NCBI GenBank assembly: GCA_020635015.1
Contig: JACKAP010000004.1
Location: 124,001-188,000, forward strand
Length of the DNA: 64,000 bases
Reading direction: 5' to 3'
Source: Calditrichia bacterium
GTDB lineage: Bacteria > Calditrichota > Calditrichia > RBG-13-44-9 > J075
Shown here: one piece after another, positions 42,302 through 50,236 of the stretch
How positions within the stretch are numbered: position 1 is the stretch's first letter
How the letters are laid out: each line of letters opens with the position of its first letter
Notes under the pieces: model-generated
What the model was told of the DNA's origin: nothing
Database searches by the model: none
The model's input: the letters and a program-made list of their open reading frames with translations, nothing else
Translations under genes and position numbers: made by a program

Positions 42302-42710
42302 AAATTTTGCCAAAAAAACAAAGTTTTGTGCTAGTGCAGTGCAGATGACCGCAGATTTTCACAGATACTACATTGCTACATTGTTAAAAAAAATAGCTGT
42401 TACAATTTGCCAAAAATAGCCTTATTACAAGCTAAACCACTGAATAATTTGAAGAAAGAAACAGGGTGTCATTTCGAACCCTGTCGTTTAGGGTGAGAAA
42501 TCTGTCGCTGCAAAAGGCTGATGGTTTCGATTGGTTCAAGAATTGAGCGCAAAAATAGATTTCTCGCTACGCTTCGAAATGACACGCATTCATTAAAAAC
42601 AATCACATAAACAGTAATAAGGTCTAATTTAATCATGTAACCCTATCTGTGAAAATCTGCGGTCATCTGTACTACACTGGCCCAAAACTTTGTCTTTTTA
42701 ACAAAATTTT
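42302..42710. repeat. Nested palindromes downstream of the element ORF
   Basis: The outer arms, 42302-42370 and 42641-42710, share in inverted form AAAATTTTG, ACAAAGTTTTG and GATGACCGCAGATTTTCACA over about 70 bp. Inside, 42466-42585 is a second palindrome with ends GTGTCATTTCGAA and TTCGAAATGACAC. Between the two, CCTTATTAC and GTAATAAGG form a middle pair. It starts five bases after the ORF stop. Confidence 0.85.
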
Positions 42711-42816
42711 GTGGTACGACAAAATGTTTTACAATGAGCATTGACCACTGAGCAATAAGCATTTACCATTTGGTTGCGGCCGCAGGCCGCACCAAGAAAT
42801 CTGTGTGCCATTGTTT

Positions 42817-44640
42817 TCAGCCTGTCGCTTTCAACTCCGCTTCCATCTCCCGTACCTTCGCCTCAACCTCTGCCGCCGTGACATTCGCGGGCAGGGGCTT
42901 GCCGTAATACACCGTCACCCGGCGCAGGATGCTGCGCGGGAACTTCAGCATTGGGGGGCCGTCCTTGTAGCTGTACATGCTGCCCCAGAGATTGCCAATA
43001 TAGACCGGGATAACCGGGAGATCCAGCCCCTTCATCACCGTTTCGAAGCCGGGGCGGAAGGTGTCGACCTTCCCGTCGGTGGTCAGCTTGCCTTCCGGGA
43101 AGATGCACACCACATGATTTTCCAGCAGCTTCTGCCGGGCCTGGGCCAGGCTCTCCGCCACCGAAGCCCGCCCGGCCGGGGGATCGATCGGGATGCAGTC
43201 CATCAGGCGGAAAAGGAATTTGATCACCGGCAGATCGTAAAAGCTTTTCAGCATCAGGAAACGGATGAAGCGCTGTACCGTCGATCCCAGGATGAAAGAG
43301 TCGATGTAGGTGACGTGATTGGGGGTGAGCAGCGCCGGGCCATGCAGCGGAATGTGCTCCTCCCCGATGATCCGGATGCGGTAGAAAGTATGGGTGAGCA
43401 GCCAAAAGCAGAAACGCACGAAGTATTCCGGTATGACGGTGCAGATGTAAACCACCGCCAGGATGGTGACCAGCCCCATCACCAGGTAAATGATCTCCGG
43501 CGAGAGTCCCAGGATTACTGCCAGGAGGTGATAGATCCCCCAGCCCATCACCAGGAAGAGCCCGTTGAGGATCCCGCTGGTCGCCATCACCCGGCCTTTC
43601 TCGTGTTCCTTGGCGAAAAACTGCATATATGCGTAGAGCGGAACGATGTAGAGCCCGCCAAAGGCCCCGGCGATAAACAGGGTGGCCGCGCTGAGGGGAT
43701 AGGAGGAGGTGGTGAAAAACAAGGCGATGCCGGCGAAGGCCATACCCAACCCGCCCAGGGGCACCAGCCCCAGTTCTACCTTGTGCCCGGAGAGCCGGCT
43801 GGCCAGCATGGAGCCGGAACCAATCCCGATGCCGATGAATGCCGGGAGGAGGGAGAGCAGCACATTGCCGCTCTCGGCATTACCGAGCATGTGCTTGCCG
43901 TAGATCAGAATGTTGGTCTGAAAGATCAACCCGATCAACCAAAAATAGCTGTTGGCCAGCGCCGCCAGGAAGAGCGGCTTCTGGCGCTTCAGGAAGCGCA
44001 GGTCTTTCCAGATACCGGCGAAAGGGTTCCAGGGAAATTTTTCCGCGGTGCCGGCGGCGGGCACGCTTTTGATAAAAAGAGCGGTGAGCGAGCCAATCGC
44101 GGCAAAGCCAATGCAGTAGATTGCCACTGCGACGGTACTGTTGTTGTGGGCATCGAGCAGAAAGCCGGTCACGGCGGTGCCAAGAATGATGAACAGGAAG
44201 GTGCTCATCTCCAGCCAACCGTTGGCGGCGGTGACCGCCTCCGGATCGGCCGCTTCCGGGATGTAGCCGTACTTGGCCGGGCTGAAAAAGGTGCTCTGGG
44301 TGGCCATCAGGAAGAGGATGAAGAGCATCATCTCCAGGTTGCCGAGGTAGAAGGCGAGCAACCCGAAGAGCATCACGCCGATCTCGGCAAACTTCACCAC
44401 CCGCATCACCGCCGACTTAGCGTATTTGTCTGCAAAGTAACCCGACCAGGGCCCGAAGATTACAAAGGGCACCGTAAACAGGAAAGTGGCCTGGGAGATA
44501 ATGCTCTCGGCGTTTTTGGCGGCGAGAATCTGCAGCACATAAAGCTGTAGCAGCATTTTGTAGAAATTGTCGTTGAAGGCACCCAGGCTCTGAGTGATGA
44601 TATAGGCGGAAAACCGTTCCGGCAGGCGTATTTTCGACAT
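42817..44640 (-). CDS. MFS transporter fused to a PlsC-type acyltransferase (LplT-Aas-like)
   Basis: 607 residues. Residues about 1-410: twelve-helix MFS permease beginning SLGAFNDNFYKMLLQLYVL, the LplT signature. Residues about 425-600: glycerophospholipid acyltransferase with HX4D motif H442 to D447 (NHVTYID) and FPEGKLTTDGK. In better known Aas-type proteins the LplT permease and PlsC domain come with an acyl-ACP synthetase domain; this one lacks it. Probably flips and reacylates lysophospholipids in the inner membrane. Its stop codon is only six bases from the end of the putative mobile element, so an insertion may have replaced its original 3' flank. Confidence 0.9.
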   Translation of the reverse strand: MSKIRLPERFSAYIITQSLGAFNDNFYKMLLQLYVLQILAAKNAESIISQATFLFTVPFVIFGPWSGYFADKYAKSAVMRVVKFAEIGVMLFGLLAFYLGNLEMMLFILFLMATQSTFFSPAKYGYIPEAADPEAVTAANGWLEMSTFLFIILGTAVTGFLLDAHNNSTVAVAIYCIGFAAIGSLTALFIKSVPAAGTAEKFPWNPFAGIWKDLRFLKRQKPLFLAALANSYFWLIGLIFQTNILIYGKHMLGNAESGNVLLSLLPAFIGIGIGSGSMLASRLSGHKVELGLVPLGGLGMAFAGIALFFTTSSYPLSAATLFIAGAFGGLYIVPLYAYMQFFAKEHEKGRVMATSGILNGLFLVMGWGIYHLLAVILGLSPEIIYLVMGLVTILAVVYICTVIPEYFVRFCFWLLTHTFYRIRIIGEEHIPLHGPALLTPNHVTYIDSFILGSTVQRFIRFLMLKSFYDLPVIKFLFRLMDCIPIDPPAGRASVAESLAQARQKLLENHVVCIFPEGKLTTDGKVDTFRPGFETVMKGLDLPVIPVYIGNLWGSMYSYKDGPPMLKFPRSILRRVTVYYGKPLPANVTAAEVEAKVREMEAELKATG

Positions 44641-44713
44641 GGGGATGTATCTCCGGATTAGATAAGATGAAATGTAGCGCTTTTGCCGGAGTTAAACAAG
44701 TTTTTGGATGCTG

Positions 44714-44865
44714 GATGTTGGCTCGCTGCGCTCGCGATGTTTGCGCTCCGCGCGATGTTTGTTCGCTGGCGCTCACGATATTTGCTCGCTCCGCTCACGA
44801 TGTTTGCGCTGCGCGCGATATTTGCTCTCTTCGTTCGCGATGTTTGTTCGCTGCGCTCACGATGC
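44714..44865 (+). repeat. Hairpin array, GATGTTTG-oriented arm with varied stems
   Basis: Seven units, nearly all different: CTCGCTGCGCTCGC, CGCTCCGCGC, TTCGCTGGCGCTCAC, CTCGCTCCGCTCAC, CGCTGCGCGC, CTCTCTTCGTTCGC, TTCGCTGCGCTCAC, joined by GATGTTTG or GATATTTG. Starts in a GATGCTG/GATGTTG heptamer and ends in GATGCTG. Partner arm at 45078-45210. Confidence 0.88.
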
Positions 44866-44896
44866 TGGTGGCTGGGTGGGATGGCGGGTGAGCAGA

Positions 44897-45077
44897 CTGG
44901 GGCGATGTTACGCCGCCCTTACAGGGCTTGAATTTTTGTTGATCGTGTGCCCCGGGTGGCATTTGCCTCCGGCAAACGCCATCCGGGGCTGGAATAACGC
45001 CGCCCTTTCAGGGCTGGCACCGAGGGACTTGTCATGTTCGGATACCTCCCTCAAGATATCCATCCACCAGCATTCAG
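44897..45077. repeat. Dispersed repeat R (copy R2)
   Basis: Homologous to 39584-39765. Central hairpin GGGTGGCATTTGCC / GGCAAACGCCATCC: compared with copy R1 the two arms differ at facing positions (TAGCG/CGCTA against TGGCA/CGCCA), so pairing is largely kept. Flanked by inverted hairpin arrays. Confidence 0.8.
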
Positions 45078-45210
45078 CATCGTGAGCGGAGCGAGCAAAC
45101 ATCGTGAGCGCAGCGAACCAACATCGCGAACGAAGAGAGCAAATATCGTGAGCGCCAGCGAACAAATATCGCGCGCAGCGCAAACATCGTGAGCGGAGCG
45201 AACAAACATC
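45078..45210 (-). repeat. Hairpin array, AAAYATC-oriented arm, abutting the amn stop
   Basis: GTGAGC-GGA-GCGAGC, GTGAGC-GCA-GCGAAC, GCGAAC-GAA-GAGAGC, GTGAGC-GCCA-GCGAAC, GCGC-GCA-GCGC and GTGAGC-GGA-GCGAAC, joined by AAACATC, CAACATC or AAATATC. Ends two bases from the stop codon of the restored AMP nucleosidase frame. Confidence 0.88.
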
Positions 45211-45211
45211 A

Positions 45212-45983
45212 TCAGTACCGGAAATGCTTGATCTGCTCCCCAGTCTGCCCGATATCGCTCATGGCTTCGATCCCGATCGCCAGGTGTAAATCAACATATT
45301 TTTGCGTGACCATCCGGTCGGATTCTTCGGTTTTCACCTTCCGGGATCATCGGCAGGTCTGAGACCAGGAGCAGCGCTCCGAGGCTGAGGCGGTTGACAA
45401 ATGCCACCACAAACAGGGTCGCGGTTTCCATGTCGATGCCGATTACCGCCAGCTTGCGCAGGTATTTCTTGAATTTGCCGTCCCACTCCCACAGCCGGCG
45501 GTTGGTGGTATAGACCACCCCGGTGCGGTATTCCTGTTTGTATTTTACCAGCTTCTGCGAGACGAACTTCTGGATCTTGAATGCCGGGAGCGCCGGCGCG
45601 GCCCGGGGCATATAATCGCGGCTGGTGCCTTCGCCGCGGATGGCGGCGCTGGGCAGAATGAAGTGGCCGATCTCGGTGGAGCGCTTCAAACCGCCGCATT
45701 TGCCCAGGAAGAGCAGCCCTTTGGGAGCACGCACCGACAGCAGGTCGATAATCGTCGCCGCATTGGGCGATCCCATCCCGAAGTTGATCATGGTAACCCC
45801 GGCGCTGTTGGTGGCAGTCTGCATGGGACGCCCTTCACCTTTGATATCACATTTCCCCTGATCGGCAAATTTTTCCAGGTAATTGCTGAAGTTGGTCAGC
45901 AAAATATAATCCCCGAACTCATCGATCCGGGTGCCGGTATAACGCGGGAGCCAGTCTTTGGCAAGATCAAGTTTTTTGGTCAC
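45212..45983 (-). CDS. amn: AMP nucleosidase-like nucleoside phosphorylase, frameshifted near its C-terminus
   Basis: Splits AMP to adenine and ribose-5-phosphate (family role). GTG start with a perfect AAAGGAGGT upstream. The frame at 45291-45983 gives 230 residues with family motifs INFGMGSPNAATIIDLLS, GLLFLGKCGGLKRS, and GIDMETATLFVVAF (E in the nucleoside site). After LLVSDLPMIPEG the protein leaves its family: the next frame continues with VKTEESDRMVTQKYVDLHLA and ends HFRY at 45212. Adding two G to the GG at about 45333 restores a 257-residue protein. Either a sequence error or a recent inactivation. The gene is flanked by inverted hairpin arrays and inverted R repeats. Confidence 0.85.
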
Positions 45984-45999
45984 GATGGACCTCCTTTGT

Positions 46000-46163
46000 G
46001 ATGTTTGTTCGCTGCGCTCACGATGTTTGCTCGCATTCGCTCGCGATGTTTGCTCGCTGCGCTCACGATGTTTGCTCGCATTCGCTCGCGATGTTTGTTC
46101 GCTGCGCTCACGATATTTGCTCGCATTCGCTCGCGATGTTTGTTCGCTGCGCTCACGATGCTG
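46000..46163 (+). repeat. Hairpin array upstream of amn
   Basis: Units alternate TTCGCTGCGCTCAC and CTCGCATTCGCTCGC, seven in all, joined by GATGTTTG or GATATTTG and ending in GATGCTG. It begins about seven bases above the amn ribosome site and so lies in its 5' leader or promoter region. Confidence 0.88.
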
Positions 46164-46167
46164 GTGG

Positions 46168-46338
46168 CTGGTGGCTGGATATCTTGAGGGAAGTATCCGA
46201 ACATGGCGAGTCCCTCGGTGCCAGCCCTGAAAGAGCGGTGTATTCCAACCCCGGGTGGCGTAACATCACCCCAGCCTACTCATCCAACAACCAACAACCA
46301 ACAACCAACAACCAACAACCAACAACCAACAACCAACA
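46168..46338 (-). repeat. Inverted partial R repeat (R3) and AACAACC heptamers
   Basis: 46168-46270 is the right half of repeat R in the opposite orientation to R2 (shared complement of CAGGGCTGGCACCGAGGGAC). 46287-46336 is a tract of about seven AACAACC heptamers, ending at the GDPD stop. Confidence 0.8.
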
Positions 46339-47064
46339 TCATTCATCCAGCGGCTTCTGCCGAAAAAACGCATCGGTAATAATCCCATCCACCTCATGCG
46401 CCTGCACTCTCGCCAGCACGTCCGGGCGGTTGACGGTCCAGACATAGACCTCCTTATTCATGCGCCGGGCCCGCCGGACAAACCAGCGGGAGACATTCTT
46501 ATGGTGGGGGTGCCAGGCATCGGAGGAGAGGAATACATCGATGAACTGGTAGAAGCGCAGCGGATCCTGAAACAGAAAGCCGGTGCGGATCCGCGGCTCT
46601 GCCGCCTTCAGTTGCCGCACCAGAAAAGGGTTGAACGATGAGATCCATACCTGGTCGAAAATGTTGTGGCGCCGGATCAGGCGCACCAGGGAGTGGGCAT
46701 ACTGGCGGGTTGCCGGCACCATCGATTTGGCGTCGAGATTGATCGGCACCCGCCCGCGGAACTCTTCCAGCATCTCATCCAGGGTGCATACCCGGTCGGG
46801 ATAGACGTATTCGCGGTCGATGAAAGGCATGTTCCGTAGTTCGCTCAAAGCAGTCTGAGCGGTAAATCTGCGCTGCCGGAAGCGCCTCCATAGAAAAGCG
46901 TCATGCAGCAATACCAGTTTTCGGTCGCGGCATAGCCGTACGTCCACCTCCAGCGCGTCGGCACCCTGCGCCAGGGCCAGATGCAGGGCCTTGAGGGTAT
47001 TTTCCGGCGCCAGAATCCGCTCTCCCCGGTGGGCGATCAGCAGCGGCTTTTTTCTATCGCTCAT
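46339..47064 (-). CDS. Glycerophosphodiester phosphodiesterase family protein
   Basis: 241 residues, no signal peptide, so likely cytosolic (UgpQ-like). Hydrolyses glycerophosphodiesters to glycerol-3-phosphate and an alcohol. TIM-barrel GDPD motifs: LIAHRGERILAPENTLKAL (catalytic His and Arg-Gly), ADALEVDVRLCRDRKLVLLH with the metal acids and second histidine, and NLDAKS where many members have EIK. C-terminal VYVWTVNRPDVLARVQAHE followed by DGIITDAF is canonical. 33 bp downstream of the PgsA-like gene, so a phospholipid-turnover pair. Confidence 0.92.
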   Translation of the reverse strand: MSDRKKPLLIAHRGERILAPENTLKALHLALAQGADALEVDVRLCRDRKLVLLHDAFLWRRFRQRRFTAQTALSELRNMPFIDREYVYPDRVCTLDEMLEEFRGRVPINLDAKSMVPATRQYAHSLVRLIRRHNIFDQVWISSFNPFLVRQLKAAEPRIRTGFLFQDPLRFYQFIDVFLSSDAWHPHHKNVSRWFVRRARRMNKEVYVWTVNRPDVLARVQAHEVDGIITDAFFRQKPLDE

Positions 47065-47097
47065 TCACTTCCTGTTGCGGTTTGAGGGTTGAGCGGT

Positions 47098-47721
47098 TCA
47101 GCTTAAAAAAATCAGGTACAGCACCGCGAGGGTCAGGGCTGCTATGCCCAGCCTGAAAAAATATTTTCCGGGCGGCCGGGGAAAGAGCAACTGTTCCCCG
47201 ACAGTGAAGTAAGACGCGCCGGAAACAATGATGCTGACGTAGCTGAGATACAGAATGATCCGGAAAAATTCGCCGGTGAAGTTCAGCATGTAGAGCACGA
47301 TCGCAAAGGAGACCAGGGTGGTGTTCAGCTTGCCGAGAAAGTTGGCCATTACCGGCGATTCGGTTTTGCTGAGGGTGAAAGCGCCGACCAGCAAGATCAT
47401 CACATCGCGGTAGAGCAGCAGCAGTACCACCTGGTAGGGAAACCCCCGGTAATAGATCAGCAGGATCATCACCGCCGCCATGGCGATCTTATCGGCGATC
47501 GGATCGAGGATCTTGCCCAGGTCGGTTACCTGGTTCAGGCGCCGGCTCAGGTAGCCGTCGAGAAAATCCGTGGCGATGGCAACCAGGGTCAGGCCGATCA
47601 GCCAGATATTGCCCGAGGGGGTGTTGATTTTGATGAAATATCCCACCGGCAGCACCAGGATCACCCGGCTGATGCTGAGCAGATTGGCGATATAAAAGAA
47701 CTCTTGGTGTCGGATTCTCAT
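47098..47721 (-). CDS. pgsA: CDP-alcohol phosphatidyltransferase (PgsA-like)
   Basis: 207 residues, about six membrane helices. The CDP-OH-P motif is visible as DFLDGYLSRRLNQVTDLGK followed by ILDPIADK: DG, R, G, D and D at the family spacing, with Ser where the motif often has Ala. Probably makes phosphatidylglycerophosphate from CDP-diacylglycerol and glycerol-3-phosphate. The N-terminus HQEFFYIANLLSISRVILVL is typical. Upstream of the GDPD gene and divergent from the PP2C gene. Confidence 0.88.
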   Translation of the reverse strand: MRIRHQEFFYIANLLSISRVILVLPVGYFIKINTPSGNIWLIGLTLVAIATDFLDGYLSRRLNQVTDLGKILDPIADKIAMAAVMILLIYYRGFPYQVVLLLLYRDVMILLVGAFTLSKTESPVMANFLGKLNTTLVSFAIVLYMLNFTGEFFRIILYLSYVSIIVSGASYFTVGEQLLFPRPPGKYFFRLGIAALTLAVLYLIFLS

Positions 47722-47904
47722 GCCCGGTTATCCTTGAATAGGCTTGGTTGGCGGTTTTCCATTATGATCGCGACTTTCAGATAAAGCGGAAAAAATTAGC
47801 ACATTCGTTTTGATTTTTCCAGATATTTATTATATACTTAACTCAGTTGTAAAATCATAATCCTATTTGGGGTAAGCCGTCATCTAAAGTCGGGAGATGA
47901 AAGC

Positions 47905-48606
47905 ATGGCATGGCAAACCGGTGTCGTTTCCGACCGTGGGCGGGTGCGAACCAACAATGAAGATTCGGTTTACATCAACCCGGAACAGGGTATCTTCCTG
48001 ATTGCCGACGGGATGGGGGGGCACAATGCCGGGGAAGTGGCCAGCGGCCTGGCGGTGGATGCGATCAGCACCTTCCTGTTGAATGCCACCCCCGACGCCC
48101 TGGAAAAAGCCGTGGAAAATGCCAACCGGATTATATATGAGCGCTCCCGCCATTCGCCGGAACTATACCGCATGGGCACCACCATCGTAGCCGCGGTGAT
48201 CGCGGGGACGAAACTGTTTCTGGCCCATGTCGGGGACAGCCGGGCATACCTGCTGGAAGCGGATCGCCTGCAGCGGCTGACCGAAGACCATTCCCTGATA
48301 TACCAGATGATCAAATCACAGCAGATCAGCGAGGCGGAAGCAAGTATTGATCCCCGGCGGGGGATCCTGCTGCGGGCGCTGGGCACCGAAGAACACATCG
48401 AGGTGGAGCTGCACGAATATGAATATCGCGGGGAACCGCTCTTGCTGTGCAGCGACGGGCTGACCGATATGCTGACCGACCCGGAAATCGAAGCGGTGCT
48501 GCGTGCCGGCGGCACGCCCCAGGAAACCTGCGAACAGCTGAAGCAGCGAGCCAATGAGATGGGCGGTGCCGATAATATCTCGGCGATCCTGGTCAAAGGG
48601 GTCTGA
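47905..48606 (+). CDS. PP2C-family Ser/Thr protein phosphatase (Stp-like)
   Basis: 233 residues, cytosolic. Metal-dependent phosphatase with all main motifs: SDRGRVRTNNEDS, IADGMGGHNAGEVAS, the HVGDSRAYLLE stretch, TEDHSLI, CSDGLTDMLTD and GGADNISAIL. The G run in the DGMGGH codons (seven G) is read correctly, unlike G runs in some neighbours. GGGAGATGAAAGC precedes the ATG. First gene of a run with the solute-binding protein eight bases downstream, sensor kinase and NtrC-type regulator. No cognate Ser/Thr kinase is nearby, so its target is unknown; it may tune the sensory module. Confidence 0.93.
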   Translation: MAWQTGVVSDRGRVRTNNEDSVYINPEQGIFLIADGMGGHNAGEVASGLAVDAISTFLLNATPDALEKAVENANRIIYERSRHSPELYRMGTTIVAAVIAGTKLFLAHVGDSRAYLLEADRLQRLTEDHSLIYQMIKSQQISEAEASIDPRRGILLRALGTEEHIEVELHEYEYRGEPLLLCSDGLTDMLTDPEIEAVLRAGGTPQETCEQLKQRANEMGGADNISAILVKGV

Positions 48607-48613
48607 TCGCAAT

Positions 48614-49939
48614 ATGCGTTTATTCAACGCCAAAAAAATTCAGCTTTACCTGCTGATCGTTTTCTTTATCAGTGTCGGATTGCTGATCCTGATTTACACC
48701 AACAGCTTTTGGGAACAGACGCGGCTGCTGAAGTCCTCGGCCACCCAGATTTATTTTGTCGATAATATTTCCGAGGCGCACCAGCAGTTGATTGAGCGCT
48801 TTAACCGGCAGCACCACGGCCGTATCGAAGTGGTGCCGGTCAACCTCCCTTTTACCAAGTTCAGCACCAATGAGCGCAAGGAGTTGCTGGCGCGCACCCT
48901 GCGCAGCAAAGGAGACCGCATCGATATCTTTGCGGTAGACCTGATCTGGGTGCCCCGTTTTGCCCGCTGGGCCCAGCCGCTGGATATCTATTTTTCCGCC
49001 CATGAGCGTGACCGGATGCTCGATGCTGCCATGGAATCCTGCAGTTTCGAAGAACACCTGGTGGCGATGCCGTTTTATATCGACATTGGGCTCATGTATT
49101 ACCGGCGTGACCTGCTGCGCAAGCTGCCGAATGCGGATGCCCTGGAAACGCAGCTTCGCAAGTCGATCACCTGGGAAGCCTTTATCGCCCTCGGGCAGCA
49201 GTATCCCGGTAACGGGAGCCCTTTTTACATGTTCGCCGCAAAAAACTTTGAGGGGCTGATCTGCAGCTATCTTGAGGCGGTGATGGGGCAGAAACGTTCC
49301 ATCTTTGCCGGTGATACGGTGCAGTTGTATACGCCGGAATCCCGAAAGGCCCTGGGCTTGCTGGTTGACATGGTGCAAACTTACCGCTTTACCCCTCCGG
49401 AAGTGGTCAATTTTGATGAAGTGCAGGTTTACCGCTACGCCCTGGCGCACGATGCCCTGTTCTTCCGGGGATGGCCGGGATTCAAGCGCCACTTTGCCGA
49501 ACCGGGGCTGGAGGCGAAACTGGCGGAGGTGGAAGTCGCCGCACTGCCCCATTTCCAGGGAACCGCCCCGGCGGCGGTTTATGGCGGCTGGAATCTGATG
49601 ATCTCCAATTTCTCCAACCACAAACCTGCCGCGGTGGAATTCCTCAAGTTTGTCATGCGGGAAGAAAATCAGGCGCTCCTCTATGAAACCGGCGGTTACA
49701 TTCCGGTCAACAAGGCCCTCTATGAAGATTCGCTGTTTTATCGCGACAAAGCCGACCTTAAATATTACCGGCAGCTTCTGGATAACGGTATCCACCGGCC
49801 CTTTGTGGTCAATTATACCCAAATTTCCGATATCATATCCTATTATGTGCACCTGGCAATCAAGGGCGAGATCGGCGTGGATGCCGCGTTGAAACAGGCA
49901 ACCCGCGTTATTAACGCCCAGACGGTGTTAATACGTTAA
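48614..49939 (+). CDS. Membrane-anchored extracellular solute-binding protein (family 1, sugar type)
   Basis: 441 residues from ATG at 48614, seven bases after the phosphatase stop. An N-terminal uncleaved-looking helix (about 10-30; LYLLIVFFISVGLLILIYTN) anchors a periplasmic-binding fold: IDIFAVDLIWVPRFARWAQP, FYIDIGLMYYRRDLLRKLP, YGGWNLMISNFSNHKPAAVE and VMREENQALLYETGGYIPV are typical of maltose/oligosaccharide binding proteins. There are no ABC permease or ATPase genes nearby. With the sensor kinase just downstream, a role as ligand sensor for the kinase is more likely than transport. The ligand may be a beta-glucan oligosaccharide, judging from the downstream hydrolases (inference). Confidence 0.88.
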   Translation: MRLFNAKKIQLYLLIVFFISVGLLILIYTNSFWEQTRLLKSSATQIYFVDNISEAHQQLIERFNRQHHGRIEVVPVNLPFTKFSTNERKELLARTLRSKGDRIDIFAVDLIWVPRFARWAQPLDIYFSAHERDRMLDAAMESCSFEEHLVAMPFYIDIGLMYYRRDLLRKLPNADALETQLRKSITWEAFIALGQQYPGNGSPFYMFAAKNFEGLICSYLEAVMGQKRSIFAGDTVQLYTPESRKALGLLVDMVQTYRFTPPEVVNFDEVQVYRYALAHDALFFRGWPGFKRHFAEPGLEAKLAEVEVAALPHFQGTAPAAVYGGWNLMISNFSNHKPAAVEFLKFVMREENQALLYETGGYIPVNKALYEDSLFYRDKADLKYYRQLLDNGIHRPFVVNYTQISDIISYYVHLAIKGEIGVDAALKQATRVINAQTVLIR

Positions 49940-49967
49940 GGATTGTATAAAACAACTTTTTAACTGC

Positions 49968-50176
49968 CGCCACAGAGACACAGAGTTCACGGAGAGCTGA
50001 CAACTGAAAACTAACTACATTGTTTAAAAAGATTTTTTTGCTGCTATAGATTTCTCACAAAATACGTTCGAAATGACGGCGTTGTGTCATTCCGAAGGCG
50101 ACAGCCGAGGAATCTGTAATTTTAAAAGACATAATTTACAGTTTACTAACTCAGTGATCTCTGTGTCTCTGTGGCA
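49968..50176. repeat. Nested palindromic repeats
   Basis: The outer pair GCCACAGAGACACAGAG (49968) and CTCTGTGTCTCTGTGGC (50160-50176) frames GACAACT-type heptamers (50000-50014) and a 66-bp repeat at 50049-50114 (TTTCTCACAAAATACGTTCG, then ATTCCGAAGGCGACAGCCGA). The inner repeat has an inverted homologue at 62732-62799. Confidence 0.82.
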
Positions 50177-50236
50177 ATTATGTTTGATATTCGACAAATA
50201 ATACTTTAATCAATCCTAGGCAGGATTTCCCGGACT

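Larger units (their letters stand above)
40608..42811 (+). mobile_element. Putative mobile element with 43-bp terminal inverted repeats and one ORF
   Basis: 40608-40650 and 42769-42811 are inverted repeats identical at 41 of 43 positions, starting ATGGCACACAGATTTCTTGG and carrying GCGGCC-GAA-GGCCGC (left) or GCGGCC-GCA-GGCCGC (right); one mismatch is the loop base. Inside lie a single ORF, clearly AT-richer than the flanking genes, and a nested palindrome. No certain target-site duplication is seen (flanks GGCGGTTTG and TGTTTTCAG). The outer ends also resemble the dispersed repeat at 8190-8396, so the ORF may instead have landed inside a pre-existing palindrome. Confidence 0.6.

Noticed and set aside
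40598..42822. Target-site duplication around the putative element
   Set aside because: The flanks GGCGGTTTG and TGTTTTCAG share only short T-rich matches, which is not convincing.
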